This document shows positions 27,144-36,543 of a stretch of DNA of 64,000 nucleotides, in pieces. A model generated the notes under the pieces. The model was not told the DNA's origin, did no database searches, and saw nothing but the letters and a program-made list of their open reading frames with translations. A program made the position numbers and the translations under genes. Position 1 is the first letter of the stretch; each line of letters opens with the position of its first letter. Source of the stretch: Lacimicrobium alkaliphilum (GTDB lineage: Bacteria > Pseudomonadota > Gammaproteobacteria > Enterobacterales > Alteromonadaceae); NCBI RefSeq assembly GCF_001466725.1, contig NZ_CP013650.1, forward strand, positions 806,001-870,000. The letters are read 5' to 3'.

Positions 27144-28541
27144 ATGGCAAAAACCAAAGCTGTTAATACCAAGATCTACGTTCTCGATACCAATATCCTC
27201 CTTCACGAACCCTTCGCTTTCCTGTCCTTTAAAGAAAATGACGTCGTCGTTCCAATGACGGTGCTCGAAGAGCTGGACTACATTAAAGACAGCAAAAAAG
27301 ATGTGGCCCGGGATGCCCGCATTTCTATTCGCGCCATGGAAGATGTACTGCATGACGCCACGCCGGATCAGCTCACCGCAGGGGTTTCCCTGAAGGGATT
27401 AGGCTCTGGCGAAGCCGCACCCATCGGGCATTTTTCCATTTTCTCTGATCACGGTATGCCTAAGGCACAACAGGTGTTTACCAGCAATGAAAACGATAAC
27501 CGTATTATTAATGCCGCCCTGCATATCCAGCAGCGCGCCACCCCGAGGCAGGTGGTGCTGGTTACCAAAGATATCAATATGCGACTTAAAGCCAAGGGCG
27601 CAGGGCTGGCCCATGTTGAGGATTACCGTACCGACCAGTTGATCAGCGATATTAAATACCTGAGCCGCGGTTATCACAAATTCGAGGGCAATTTCTGGGA
27701 CAAAGTTAAGTCGGTGGAAAGCCGCACCGAAGGCCGCGAGACGGTGCACAGTATCGATCGTAAAGTGTTTCCCGAAGCCTATATCAATGAATTTCTGATT
27801 GATGACTCGAAGCAGTTTGCTGCCATAGTAGAGGGCATGACCGAGTCTACTCTGGAAATTCTGGACTTAGGCTATGAACGTCTGATGTCTGGCAAGGCCT
27901 GGGGCATTCATCCGAAAAATATCGGTCAGGCCATGGCGCTGCATGCGCTGCTCGACCCCTATATCGACCTGATCATTATGACAGGTCCGGCCGGTTGCGG
28001 TAAGACCCTGCTGGCGCTGGCCGCAGCCCTGGAGATGGTCGTAGAGCGCAAGATGTATGACAAGATTATCGTTACCCGCAACACCCCGGAAATTGCAGAA
28101 TCTATAGGTTTCCTGCCCGGTACTGAGGAAGAGAAGATGGCGCCCTGGCTGGCGGCCATTACCGACTCGCTGGAGGTGCTGCACAAGAATGACGAGAACG
28201 TCAAAGGCTCTATGAGCTATATCATGGAAAAGGCCAACATTCAGTTTAAGTCGGTGAATTTTATGCGCGGGCGCAGCATTCAGAACGCCATTGTGATTCT
28301 GGATGAAAGTCAGAACCTTACGGCCTCACAGCTTAAAACCATTATTACCCGCTGTGGCGAGGGCACTAAGCTGATTTGTACCGGTAACCTGGCACAGATC
28401 GATTCTAACTACCTGAGTCCGGTGACATCAGGCCTGACGTACCTGGTGGAGAAGTTTAAGAACTTCACCGGCAGTGCCACCATCAACCTTGATGGCGTGG
28501 TTCGGAGCCGCCTGGCGGAATTTGCCGAAGAGCATTTGTAA
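27144..28541 (+). CDS. PIN domain - PhoH family ATPase (PhoH2 type)
   Basis: The ATG at 27144 (MAKTKAVNTKIYVLDTNILL), six bases after GGAG, gives 465 aa; an ATG six bases upstream overlaps the ribosome site. An N-terminal PIN ribonuclease domain with acidic residues (VLDTNILLHEP, VLEELDYIK, TNDNRI-like ENDNRIINAAL, VTKDINMR) is fused to a C-terminal PhoH ATPase with Walker A GPAGCGKTLLAL and Walker B AIVILDESQNLT. Such PIN-PhoH proteins show RNA helicase and RNase activity in studied actinobacterial members. It is monocistronic and followed by a long repeat-filled gap. Confidence 0.92.
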   Translation: MAKTKAVNTKIYVLDTNILLHEPFAFLSFKENDVVVPMTVLEELDYIKDSKKDVARDARISIRAMEDVLHDATPDQLTAGVSLKGLGSGEAAPIGHFSIFSDHGMPKAQQVFTSNENDNRIINAALHIQQRATPRQVVLVTKDINMRLKAKGAGLAHVEDYRTDQLISDIKYLSRGYHKFEGNFWDKVKSVESRTEGRETVHSIDRKVFPEAYINEFLIDDSKQFAAIVEGMTESTLEILDLGYERLMSGKAWGIHPKNIGQAMALHALLDPYIDLIIMTGPAGCGKTLLALAAALEMVVERKMYDKIIVTRNTPEIAESIGFLPGTEEEKMAPWLAAITDSLEVLHKNDENVKGSMSYIMEKANIQFKSVNFMRGRSIQNAIVILDESQNLTASQLKTIITRCGEGTKLICTGNLAQIDSNYLSPVTSGLTYLVEKFKNFTGSATINLDGVVRSRLAEFAEEHL

Positions 28542-28548
28542 AAGGCTT

Positions 28549-28624
28549 TTCACCACAGAGGCACAGAGAGGTAAGGGGGATCAAACCCATGATACCTCGT
28601 TGCTCTTCGTGCCTCGGTGGTTAA
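28549..28624. repeat. Dispersed ACCACAGAG-family repeat, near-complete copy
   Basis: Arms TTCACCACAGAGGCACAGAG and GCTCTTCGTGCCTCGGTGG flank AGGTAAGGGGGATCAAACCC and TGATACCTC. This is one of the best copies: the element is about 76 bp, imperfectly palindromic, with a conserved interior. It starts eight bases after the phoH stop and could act as a transcript end. Confidence 0.85.
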
Positions 28625-28640
28625 TTGTGCCTTTCTCAAA

Positions 28641-28718
28641 GGTCGCTGGATGCCCGATAACAACATTCGGGCATGACCGTTTGTCGTTCCCGCATGCTGT
28701 TGGCGGGAACCCAGTGCC
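28641..28718 (+). repeat. Composite two-hairpin repeat (type A + type B)
   Basis: Hairpin A (GGTCGCTGGATGCCCGA ... TTCGGGCATGACC, 28641-28678) is followed by hairpin B (GTCGTTCCCGC ... GGCGGGAACCCAGTGCC, 28683-28718). It is the inverse-orientation partner of 2831-2907. Confidence 0.78.
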
Positions 28719-28761
28719 ATTTTCTTTACCACGAACCATACGAAAAGCACGAAAAAGCTAA

Positions 28762-28838
28762 TTTCACCACGGAGGGCACAGAGAGGTAAAGGAGATTAAA
28801 CCCTTGATACCTCAGTGTTCTCTGTGCCTCTGTGGTTA
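28762..28838. repeat. Dispersed ACCACAGAG-family repeat, near-complete copy
   Basis: Arms TTTCACCACGGAGGGCACAG and TGTTCTCTGTGCCTCTGTGG flank GAGGTAAAGGAGATTAAACC and TTGATACCTC. It is the closest relative of the copy at 28549. Confidence 0.85.
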
Positions 28839-28865
28839 TTCTATCTTTTTATACTTTAATCAGTC

Positions 28866-28942
28866 GTAGCTCGTATAAAGCGAAGTGAAATACGGGGATT
28901 TGTAGCTCTGTCCCGTAATCCGCTTCGCTCCTTACAGGCTAC
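28866..28942. repeat. TATAAAGCGAAGCGGAATACGGGG-family inverted repeat
   Basis: TCGTATAAAGCGAAGTGAAA with TACGGGGATT is answered by CCCGTAATCCGCTTCGCTCC and TTACAGGCTAC, giving an imperfect palindrome of about 75 bp. Half copies are at 57414-57450 and, weaker, 52862-52890. It completes the repeat-filled 450-bp gap between phoH and the transglutaminase-like gene, which holds no gene I can support. Confidence 0.7.
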
Positions 28943-28993
28943 TGATAACATAAATGGTGAGCCATCTGCGATCCCAGCGGCTCTGCGGTAAAG

Positions 28994-29959
28994 TTAGTTT
29001 TGGTTAACAATTTCAAAGCTAAACAGTCCACCGTTGATGGCGGCCAGGCTTTGTTCTGAAATCTGTCCGGTTGGCATCAGCGATGGGCCGGTGGGTTCTG
29101 CAAGTAAATAGGTATTGCCATCCAACCTCAGGGTTTCGTCCTTACCACCATAGGCCAGTTGTACCCCTAAAAGAGCATGGTTGGGCAGATAGATAATGGC
29201 AACTTTTACGCTCGGCAACATGGAGCGAAGCAGGGCGGCAGCCACCACAGTTTTGCTGTCACAGTCGCCATGGTTATTGACCAGTACCTGCGCCGGTGGC
29301 AGATAGCCAGAGCCATCGGATACCATGCGGCTTTCCAGATCATTATAGGGAATGGTCTGCAACCAGCTCAGCAGCATATTGACATAGGCTCTGGCCTGGC
29401 TGTTGTCTTTGAGTTTAGCGTATAAAGCATTGGCCGCTGGTAGCAAGGTCGGTACACTTTCTGTGGCATAACGACGATGATCAGGTTTTACCCCCTCTTC
29501 GCCAAAGTGATTGGTAAAGTGGGTGTAATAGTTAGCAAAAAGGTAATCGTCAAAGGCCTTCTGGTGCAGTTGCTGGAGCTTTTTCTGCCAGCTTTCGATG
29601 TTCTCCTGATCACGGGATCTCACTTCAAAGCTGAGTTGCTCACCGATTTTCTGTATTTTTATTCGTGCTTCTCTGGGATCGGCCTGCTGCGCCACCTTTT
29701 GCATGGCCACCATCACATGGCGCTGGGCAATATGCGGCTGATAACTGACCAGCTTCTGAAATTGCTGATTAACCTGTTGTTTATCAAGACTAAAATTCAA
29801 TTGTTGCGGAAGCTCATCATGATCCAGCCAGCGGTAATTTAACTGTATTCCGGTGGCAGTTTCTGTTTTCTCAAAAGACAATTGCTTAGCATAACCCGGG
29901 CAAAGGGCCGTTACGGTCAGAATAAATACAGAGAAAGGATACAACCTGAACCGATACAA
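28994..29959 (-). CDS. Exported transglutaminase-like protein
   Basis: This 321-aa protein has a signal peptide (MYRFRLYPFSVFILTVTALCPGYA). A central helical region with many Gln/Lys residues precedes a C-terminal papain-like transglutaminase segment: VLVNNHGDCDSKTVVAAALLRSMLP with candidate nucleophile C233, then IIYLPNHALLGVQLAYGG with candidate H261, and a following LLAEPTGPS where the acidic partner would lie. It probably acts in the periplasm as a protease-like or crosslinking enzyme, but no substrate can be inferred. It stands alone between phoH and cysG. Confidence 0.7.
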   Translation of the reverse strand: MYRFRLYPFSVFILTVTALCPGYAKQLSFEKTETATGIQLNYRWLDHDELPQQLNFSLDKQQVNQQFQKLVSYQPHIAQRHVMVAMQKVAQQADPREARIKIQKIGEQLSFEVRSRDQENIESWQKKLQQLHQKAFDDYLFANYYTHFTNHFGEEGVKPDHRRYATESVPTLLPAANALYAKLKDNSQARAYVNMLLSWLQTIPYNDLESRMVSDGSGYLPPAQVLVNNHGDCDSKTVVAAALLRSMLPSVKVAIIYLPNHALLGVQLAYGGKDETLRLDGNTYLLAEPTGPSLMPTGQISEQSLAAINGGLFSFEIVNQN

Positions 29960-30018
29960 ATAAAAATGTCCTGATGATTTTTCAGTCAGTATAGATCTGC
30001 GCTGATATCAGAACAATT

Positions 30019-31410
30019 CTAATCCTGATGACTGTCGCTCTTAAACCAGTTCAGTTTCTCGCGCAGTGTAACAACAGTACCAACAATGATCAGCGCCGGT
30101 GGCTTAATATGTGCTGCACGCCTCTCAATATCAGCCAGGGTGCCGGTCACCACCTGCTGGTTCTCGGTGGTGGCCTGTTCAATCAAAGCGATAGGCATCT
30201 CCCTGTCCATGCCATTGGCAATCAACTCGCGGCAGATTACCGGCAGGCCGGTGAGACCCATGTAAAACACCAGAGTCTGACCTTTTTGCACCAGCGCCGG
30301 CCAGTCCAGATTAATGCTGTCGTCTTTCAAATGGCCCGTAGCAAACACCACTGACTGGGCATGCTCCCTGTGGGTAAGAGGAATTCCTGCATAACTGGCT
30401 GCACCACTGGCGGCCGTAATGCCAGGCACTACCTCGAATTCAATCCGGTGCTCAAGCAGGGTTTCAATTTCTTCGCCGCCGCGGCCAAATATAAAGGGAT
30501 CACCGCCTTTCAGGCGCACCACTCGCTTACCGGCTTTGGCCTCGCTGACCAGTAACTGGTTAATATCCTGCTGTGGCAGAATGTGGTTGCTGGCTGCCTT
30601 ACCCACATAAATTTTTTCTGCGTCACGGCGGACCATATCCAGGATTTCCTGCGATACCAGACGGTCATATACCACTACATCGGCTTTTTGCATCAGACGC
30701 AGGGCACGAAAGGTCAGAAGTTCTGCATCACCGGGGCCGGCGCCGACCAGATACACCTGACCTGTTATCTTGGGCTCAGCCTGCGCTAAATGCTGTTCCA
30801 TCAATTGCCCAGCGCGTTCTTCGTTACCTTTGAGTACCTGTTCGGCAATATCACCGTCGAAAAAGGCTTCCCAGAAATAGCGGCGCTGAGTCAGGTTGCC
30901 AAAGCGCCGCTTTACCTTATCCCTGAACTGCTGAGCAAAGTCGCCAAGACGGCTGATGCTGCGGGGAATATCGGCTTCCAGTTTCTGACGCAGATAGCGC
31001 AGTAAGACTGGTGCCACGCCGCCACTGCTCATGGCAATGATAATAGGTGAGCGGTCGATAATAGAAGGGGTAATAAAGCCGCATTGCTCGGGGGCGTCCA
31101 CTACATTCACCAGCAAGTTTCTGGCTCTAGCCTGTTCGCTGATTTGTTGGTTAAGGGTGCGATCATTGGTGGCCACAAATACCAGCTGCCTATCTCCGAG
31201 ATCCTCTGGCTGATATTCCCGCGCTATCCATTCAAGATTGGTATGGCTTTCAATCAGTCTTTCAACGGTAGAGCAGGCCTGTGGCGCCACTATGGTGACG
31301 CTGGCATGGGTGCGCAACAGCAACTCTGTTTTACGGGCAGCCACTTCTCCTGCCCCAACCACCAGTACATTCAGCGCGGTGGTATCAACAAATAAGGGAA
31401 AATATTGCAT
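30019..31410 (-). CDS. cysG: Siroheme synthase CysG (trifunctional)
   Basis: This 463-aa fusion has an N-terminal precorrin-2 dehydrogenase/sirohydrochlorin ferrochelatase part (LNVLVVGAGEVAARKTELLL, then FVATNDRTLNQQI and SPIIIAMSSGGVAPVL, about 1-205) and a C-terminal uroporphyrinogen-III methyltransferase part (VYLVGAGPGDAELLTFRALR, VVYDRLVS, RLKGGDPFIFGRGGEE, VVPGITAASGAASYAGIPLT). It makes siroheme for sulfite and nitrite reductases. No sulfur-assimilation gene is adjacent here. Confidence 0.96.
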   Translation of the reverse strand: MQYFPLFVDTTALNVLVVGAGEVAARKTELLLRTHASVTIVAPQACSTVERLIESHTNLEWIAREYQPEDLGDRQLVFVATNDRTLNQQISEQARARNLLVNVVDAPEQCGFITPSIIDRSPIIIAMSSGGVAPVLLRYLRQKLEADIPRSISRLGDFAQQFRDKVKRRFGNLTQRRYFWEAFFDGDIAEQVLKGNEERAGQLMEQHLAQAEPKITGQVYLVGAGPGDAELLTFRALRLMQKADVVVYDRLVSQEILDMVRRDAEKIYVGKAASNHILPQQDINQLLVSEAKAGKRVVRLKGGDPFIFGRGGEEIETLLEHRIEFEVVPGITAASGAASYAGIPLTHREHAQSVVFATGHLKDDSINLDWPALVQKGQTLVFYMGLTGLPVICRELIANGMDREMPIALIEQATTENQQVVTGTLADIERRAAHIKPPALIIVGTVVTLREKLNWFKSDSHQD

Positions 31411-31564
31411 AGAAACACGCTTAAATCAGACTTTAACAGTGAGTCTGACATAATTGCTTATAACAACAAAATATCAAATTAAGAAAATATATGCTTTTTA
31501 GTGAGGAGGTAGGAGTGAGGCGTCAGGGGAAGTGATGGAATTATATATGCTGAATAAAAAGCTA

Positions 31565-31714
31565 TTCACCACAGAGGCACCCAGCAGCCATTGCTCTATT
31601 ATTGTGCCACCCGGTAGCATCTGCCAAGCAAAGGTGCTGGGCAGGCAGAGAACACAGAGGTATTAAGGTTCTGGACCTTCTACTTCTCTGTGCCCTCCGT
31701 GGCTCTGTGGTTAA
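31565..31714. repeat. Dispersed ACCACAGAG-family repeat carrying an inner insertion
   Basis: The left arm ATTCACCACAGAGGCA and the right arm GAGAACACAGAGGTAT ... TTCTCTGTGCC ... GGCTCTGTGGTTAA are separated by about 70 bp not found in other copies (31578-31650). The inner piece is bounded by CACCCAGCA and TGCTGGGCAGGCAG and has a relative at 57514-57592. The 345-bp gap between cysG and the helicase gene contains this element and otherwise nothing recognised. Confidence 0.7.
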
Positions 31715-31755
31715 ATTTCTTTCTTTCTCGTTTCAGTGGAAGAGTTCAGCCTGAA

Positions 31756-33525
31756 TTACTCTTTGGGCTTACGCTCTTTTCTGGGCTTGTCAAATTTGGG
31801 CTTATCCCGTTTTGGCGGCTCTTCACTCCATTCCCTGATCCCCAGCTTCTGCCCGGCAACCCTGGCTTTTTGCAATACCTGCCGTACTTCCGGGGGCATG
31901 CCTTCGGGTAAATCTACGGTGCTGTAACTGTCATGGATTTCGATGGCACCAATATGCTTGCTGTCCATACCCGCTTCGTTGGCAATGGCACCGACGATAT
32001 TACCGGGTTTGACACCATGAGTATGGCCAACATCCAGGCGGTAGCGCTGCATACCTTCCTCGGGCTTGGAGCTGCGACGGCGAGGTTTATCACCGGGTTT
32101 GCCATCCCGTCCTCTTGGACTGCGCTCAGGTCTGTCTCTGCTACCCCGGTCACGTTCAGGGCGTTCAACTCTGGGGGGGCGGGCGTTAAGATCCGGGCGA
32201 TCAGATTCGCTCAGAAGCAGCGGTTCATTACCCTGAGCCAGCTTAGCCAACGCCGCCATCAACACTTCCGGTTCCGCTTCAGTTTCTGCCTGAATAGCTT
32301 CAATCACACTGATCATCGCTTCCAGCTTGTCATCATTCATCGCTTCGATAACGGATTGTTTAAAGCGTTTCAGGCGCTGCTCGTTCAGCTCAGATATAGA
32401 AGGAATGGTCATCACTTCAATTTTCTGACGGGTGGCCTTTTCTATGGCCCCCAACATGCGCTTCTCACGGTGCGAGATAAACAATATGGCTTCACCGGAG
32501 CGTCCGGCACGGCCTGTACGGCCGATACGATGCACATAAGATTCGGTGTCATAGGGGATATCGAAATTGATCACGTGGCTGATGCGCTCCACATCCAGTC
32601 CCCGGGCCACCACATCGGTAGCGATCAGGATGTCTATTTTACCCTGCTTGAGACGATCAACAGTACGTTCTCTGGCACTTTGCTGAATATCACCGTTTAA
32701 GGGTTCTACGGCAAAGCCTCGGGCGGCGAGCTTTTCCGCCAGTTCCATGGTCGCGTTTTTGGTACGTACAAACACAATGATCCCATCGAATTCTTCCACT
32801 TCCAGAATCCGGGTCAGGGCCTCAAGTTTATGATGACCCGCGACCTGGCAGAAACGCTGGCGAATGGTGCTGGCGGTACTGACCTTAGAGGCAATTCTTA
32901 CTATTTTTGGGGATTTTAAGTACTTGTTGGTGATATTCCGGATACGATCGGGCATGGTCGCCGAAAACAGCGCGGTCTGACGCTCTTTCGGCGCATGACT
33001 TAAAATCCATTCCACATCATCAATAAAGCCCATGCGGAGCATTTCATCGGCTTCATCCAGTACCAGAAACTTGAGCTTATCCAGCTTCAGGGTACCTTTT
33101 TTGATGTGATCGATGATTCTGCCCGGAGTCCCTACTACCACCTGCACGCCTCTTTTCAGCGGCCGGATCTGGTTGTCATAGGATTGTCCGCCATAGATGG
33201 GCAACACTTTGATATTGCGGTCAAAGCTCGCATAAGTATGAAAGGCCTCTGCCACCTGAATGGCCAGTTCCCGGGTGGGTGCCAACACCAGCAGTTGTGT
33301 GGTTGTGTCGCTACTGTCTATCTTTGCCAGCATGGGCAGGGCGAAGGCCGCGGTTTTACCGGTACCTGTCTGAGCCTGACCTAACAGATCGTGACCTTCC
33401 ATAATCAGCGGGATGCTTTCCGCCTGAATCGGAGAGGGCTTTTCATAGCCCACTTTCTCCAGTGCCTTGAGTACCGGCTCGGGAAGGTTTAAGTCTGTAA
33501 AGCTGAGATCTGTATTACTGGTCAT
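31756..33525 (-). CDS. deaD: ATP-dependent DEAD-box RNA helicase, CsdA/DeaD type
   Basis: The ATG at 33525 follows AGGAACCCT and yields 589 aa (MTSNTDLSFTDLNLPEPVLK); an in-frame start nine codons upstream lacks a ribosome site. Motifs include the Q motif region GYEKPSPIQAESIP, Walker A AQTGTGKT, DEAD (VLDEADEML), SAT and HRIGRTGRAGRSG. A C-terminal DbpA/CsdA RNA-binding domain (YRLDVGHTHGVKPGNIVGAI) and basic Arg/Lys tails follow. CsdA acts in cold-shock ribosome assembly and RNA decay. Confidence 0.94.
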   Translation of the reverse strand: MTSNTDLSFTDLNLPEPVLKALEKVGYEKPSPIQAESIPLIMEGHDLLGQAQTGTGKTAAFALPMLAKIDSSDTTTQLLVLAPTRELAIQVAEAFHTYASFDRNIKVLPIYGGQSYDNQIRPLKRGVQVVVGTPGRIIDHIKKGTLKLDKLKFLVLDEADEMLRMGFIDDVEWILSHAPKERQTALFSATMPDRIRNITNKYLKSPKIVRIASKVSTASTIRQRFCQVAGHHKLEALTRILEVEEFDGIIVFVRTKNATMELAEKLAARGFAVEPLNGDIQQSARERTVDRLKQGKIDILIATDVVARGLDVERISHVINFDIPYDTESYVHRIGRTGRAGRSGEAILFISHREKRMLGAIEKATRQKIEVMTIPSISELNEQRLKRFKQSVIEAMNDDKLEAMISVIEAIQAETEAEPEVLMAALAKLAQGNEPLLLSESDRPDLNARPPRVERPERDRGSRDRPERSPRGRDGKPGDKPRRRSSKPEEGMQRYRLDVGHTHGVKPGNIVGAIANEAGMDSKHIGAIEIHDSYSTVDLPEGMPPEVRQVLQKARVAGQKLGIREWSEEPPKRDKPKFDKPRKERKPKE

Positions 33526-33756
33526 AGGGTTCCTGCTGCTGATCGCCGACATCCGACAATATTAAAGCCGCAATTATATGCGATTTAGCGGATTTAAGAC
33601 AGTAATACCCGTAAAAGCCGCGAAAAGTCGCAAAAGCCCTGACAGGTCTCTTCAGGCATAATTTATCCCTTCAGGAGTGTCGTGACAATTGACTGTCCGG
33701 CGACTCTGGCCTATGGTGGGAATCTACTTATACTCACTGTTATATAAGGATTTCCA

Positions 33757-36495
33757 GTGTTTCGTATATTCTTGATTATGTCTTTTAGCCTGGCTTTGGT
33801 GGCATGCAGCCAACAAAGCGGTGAACAGCATTTGGAAAAGGCCCGGGGCTATGTAGCAGATAAAGATTATCCTGCCGCGGTGATTGAACTTAAAAGCGCG
33901 CTGCAAAAGTCGCCTCAGCTTGCCGCGGCGAGATTTGAACTTGGCCGTATCTACGTCAAGCAGCAGCAATTCCAGCAGGCGGAGAAAGAGCTGAATCGCG
34001 CTATGGAATATGGTTATCCCGAGGAAGAAGTCATTCCTTTGTTGTCCAGGGCATACCAGAAAACCGGTGCCGACGTGGCCCTGAGCAAACTGAAAAACCA
34101 GTACGCGGGCTTAAGCGAGGAAGAAGCCGCAGAAGTGGGCTTTTACAAACTGGAATCGCTGGTCAGGCTGGAACGCACAGACGATGCGCGGTCGCTGATT
34201 GAACAAATCAAAAGTTATGATACAGACTCACCTTATAAGTCCCTGGCTCTGACCTATTCCTATTTGTTGGATGAGGAAGTTGACCGGGCTAAGTTGCAGT
34301 TACAGGAAGTTCTTAACAACCATCCCGACCAGCCTGATGCCCTGACTTTACTGGGGCGGTTGTATGTCAGTGAAGGCAACCGTGACGGTGCTATCGATGC
34401 CTATAAGCAATATTACGCTGCTTATCCTGACGATCATCAGGTTAGCTTTATGCTGGCGCGGCTGCTCACCGATGCAGGGCGAACAGAAGAAGCCGAACCC
34501 ATTGTTGATAAATTGTTGAAGATCAGCGATACCAATCCATTGCTGAATCAGTTGAAAGGCCTGAGTCGTGCCAGTGATGGTGACCACAAGGAAGCCCTCA
34601 AATACACTGAAAAAGCCCTGATGAATAAAGGCACGGATCCTGGAATGCGCCTGGCTGCGGGTTATAGCGCCTTTCAGCTCGGGGATTTCAGTACTGCGGT
34701 ACAGCACCTTTCTCATGTGGCCAGTGATTTACCCTCTAATCATCCTGGTCTTAGACTCCTGGCAGCCAGCCAGATCCAACTGGGGCTGACCGATGAAGCC
34801 GGTGAAACGCTGCGGCGTCTGGAGGAAGTCTCTGACCAGGAAGCACAACTGTTTTCAGCCGCCGGATTTGAAATGCTCAAAGAAGGCAATATCAAGGGCG
34901 CGCAGGAAATGGTGGCCCGTTCCCAGGGGCTGAGTGATTCTGCTACCGATCTTACCCGCTTAGGTGTATTACAACTCTCCCTTAATGACGTAAAGGGTAT
35001 TCTGAATCTTGAGCAGGCATTGGAGCAGGAGCCTGAGCAGGATACAACCAGAGCGACACTGGCAACAGCCTATCTGGTAACAGAACAATATGACAAAGCC
35101 ATGCAATTAGCCCAGGAGTGGAAAGAGCAGGGTGATGTGCAGGGATATTTGCTTGCCGGCACAGTACTGAGACGCCAGGGTGAAAATGAGCAGGCCCGGG
35201 CTGAGTTCGAACAGGCCGGGCAGATGGCGCCGGAGGATCCTAAAGTCAGACTGGCACTGATTGATCTGGCGTTGGCTGAGAATAATACCGAACAGGCAAT
35301 AACCTCTTTGCAGCAGTTGCTGGATGAGCACCCGGCGCAGATACCTGCACTGTCGAGATATTTTGATCTGATGCACCGCCAGGAGCAGAGTGATGAAGGT
35401 ATATCGCGAATTCGAAAAGGACTTAACAGTCAACCGGATAACCTTCAGCTTAAAATATTACTTGCACATGCGCAGTTGCTGACAGGGAAGCCAGAGGAAA
35501 GTATTAAACTGCTGGTTCAGGAAAATGCCGACAAGGATTTACCGGTTAAATATTGGGATATTCTGGGGCAGTCTTACCTGCGCAGTAACAAAATAAAAGA
35601 AGCCATCAACCACTATGACGCCTGGCTGGAAGAGCATCCGCACAATCTTAAAGCGATAATGGGCAAACTGTTCCTGCTGGATATACAGAATCAGTTTGAG
35701 CAAGGTCTTGAACTGTCTAAAGAGGTCATGTCCCGTTATCCGGATGATGTACGGCTGTTGTCTGTGTATACCCATTTTCTGTTGATGACAGGTGATTTTG
35801 AAGAAGGTCGCAAACGTTTTGATACCTTGCCTGCAAAGGTTAAGGCAAGTCCTTTGGGGCGTGGTCTGCATGGCCGGTTACTGGCTGGGGAAGGTAAGTG
35901 TGCTGAGGCGCTGCCAAACATTCAGGCAGCCTACGAGGACAAACCCAATTACCGGCACCTGTCGCTGGCGGTTCGTTGCCTTAATCAACTTGATAAACGT
36001 GATGAGAGTTATCAGTTGTTAAGTGAGCATGCGGAGCGTATGCCCCAGGATCAGGCTTCACTGATGATGCTGGCGGAACGTGAAATCCCAAGAGATATGA
36101 ACAAGGCCGCAGAGCGTTACAAACAGGTACTTGAACTTAACGACAGCAACTATCTGGCGCTCAATAATCTGGCCTATCTGCAAATGAAGCTGGGTAATCT
36201 GGATGATGCATTGGATAAAGCTCAGCGGGCACTGGCTCAAAGGCCTGAAGATCCGGCAGTGCTGGATACGGTTGCCCAGGTTCTGATTGCCAGAAAGAAC
36301 CTTTCTGAAGCTGAAAAGTATCTTGCCAGAGCCGCTGAGAACAATAACGCCGCTGATGAAATATATCTTAACTATGTGGAGTTGTTGTTCGAGCGAGGCA
36401 GAACTGAACTGGCTAAACGCAAACTTGAGCAGCGTGAATATCGTCAGGAAAGTGCGATTAAGCGGGCTGATGAGCTGAAACAGAAACATCAGTAG
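33757..36495 (+). CDS. prsT: PEP-CTERM system TPR-repeat lipoprotein PrsT
   Basis: A GTG at 33757, six bases after AAGGA, gives a 912-aa protein with a lipoprotein signal (MFRIFLIMSFSLALVACS, Cys17). The rest is a long array of tetratricopeptide repeats (for example AAVIELKSALQKSPQLAAARFELGRIYVKQ and NYLALNNLAYLQMKLGNLDDALDKAQRAL), matching PrsT of exosortase/PEP-CTERM loci in length and N-terminus. PrsT usually sits beside exosortase A and exopolysaccharide genes; none is visible here, so its partners are elsewhere or it is an orphan. A strong terminator follows. Confidence 0.85.
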   Translation: MFRIFLIMSFSLALVACSQQSGEQHLEKARGYVADKDYPAAVIELKSALQKSPQLAAARFELGRIYVKQQQFQQAEKELNRAMEYGYPEEEVIPLLSRAYQKTGADVALSKLKNQYAGLSEEEAAEVGFYKLESLVRLERTDDARSLIEQIKSYDTDSPYKSLALTYSYLLDEEVDRAKLQLQEVLNNHPDQPDALTLLGRLYVSEGNRDGAIDAYKQYYAAYPDDHQVSFMLARLLTDAGRTEEAEPIVDKLLKISDTNPLLNQLKGLSRASDGDHKEALKYTEKALMNKGTDPGMRLAAGYSAFQLGDFSTAVQHLSHVASDLPSNHPGLRLLAASQIQLGLTDEAGETLRRLEEVSDQEAQLFSAAGFEMLKEGNIKGAQEMVARSQGLSDSATDLTRLGVLQLSLNDVKGILNLEQALEQEPEQDTTRATLATAYLVTEQYDKAMQLAQEWKEQGDVQGYLLAGTVLRRQGENEQARAEFEQAGQMAPEDPKVRLALIDLALAENNTEQAITSLQQLLDEHPAQIPALSRYFDLMHRQEQSDEGISRIRKGLNSQPDNLQLKILLAHAQLLTGKPEESIKLLVQENADKDLPVKYWDILGQSYLRSNKIKEAINHYDAWLEEHPHNLKAIMGKLFLLDIQNQFEQGLELSKEVMSRYPDDVRLLSVYTHFLLMTGDFEEGRKRFDTLPAKVKASPLGRGLHGRLLAGEGKCAEALPNIQAAYEDKPNYRHLSLAVRCLNQLDKRDESYQLLSEHAERMPQDQASLMMLAEREIPRDMNKAAERYKQVLELNDSNYLALNNLAYLQMKLGNLDDALDKAQRALAQRPEDPAVLDTVAQVLIARKNLSEAEKYLARAAENNNAADEIYLNYVELLFERGRTELAKRKLEQREYRQESAIKRADELKQKHQ

Positions 36496-36512
36496 TTAAA
36501 GCCTGGTACAAC

Positions 36513-36543
36513 AAAAAAGAGTGGCAGCGCCACTCTTTTTTTT
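36513..36543 (+). terminator. Rho-independent terminator of prsT
   Basis: AAAAAAGAGTGGC AGC GCCACTCTTTTTTTT forms a perfect hairpin with a T-run 17 bp after the prsT stop. The A-run on the other side makes it bidirectional, also serving the 44-aa gene on the opposite strand. Confidence 0.9.

Noticed and set aside
28474..28761. 95-codon frame at the end of the PhoH gene
   Set aside because: It starts in the PhoH gene in another frame and continues through repeats.
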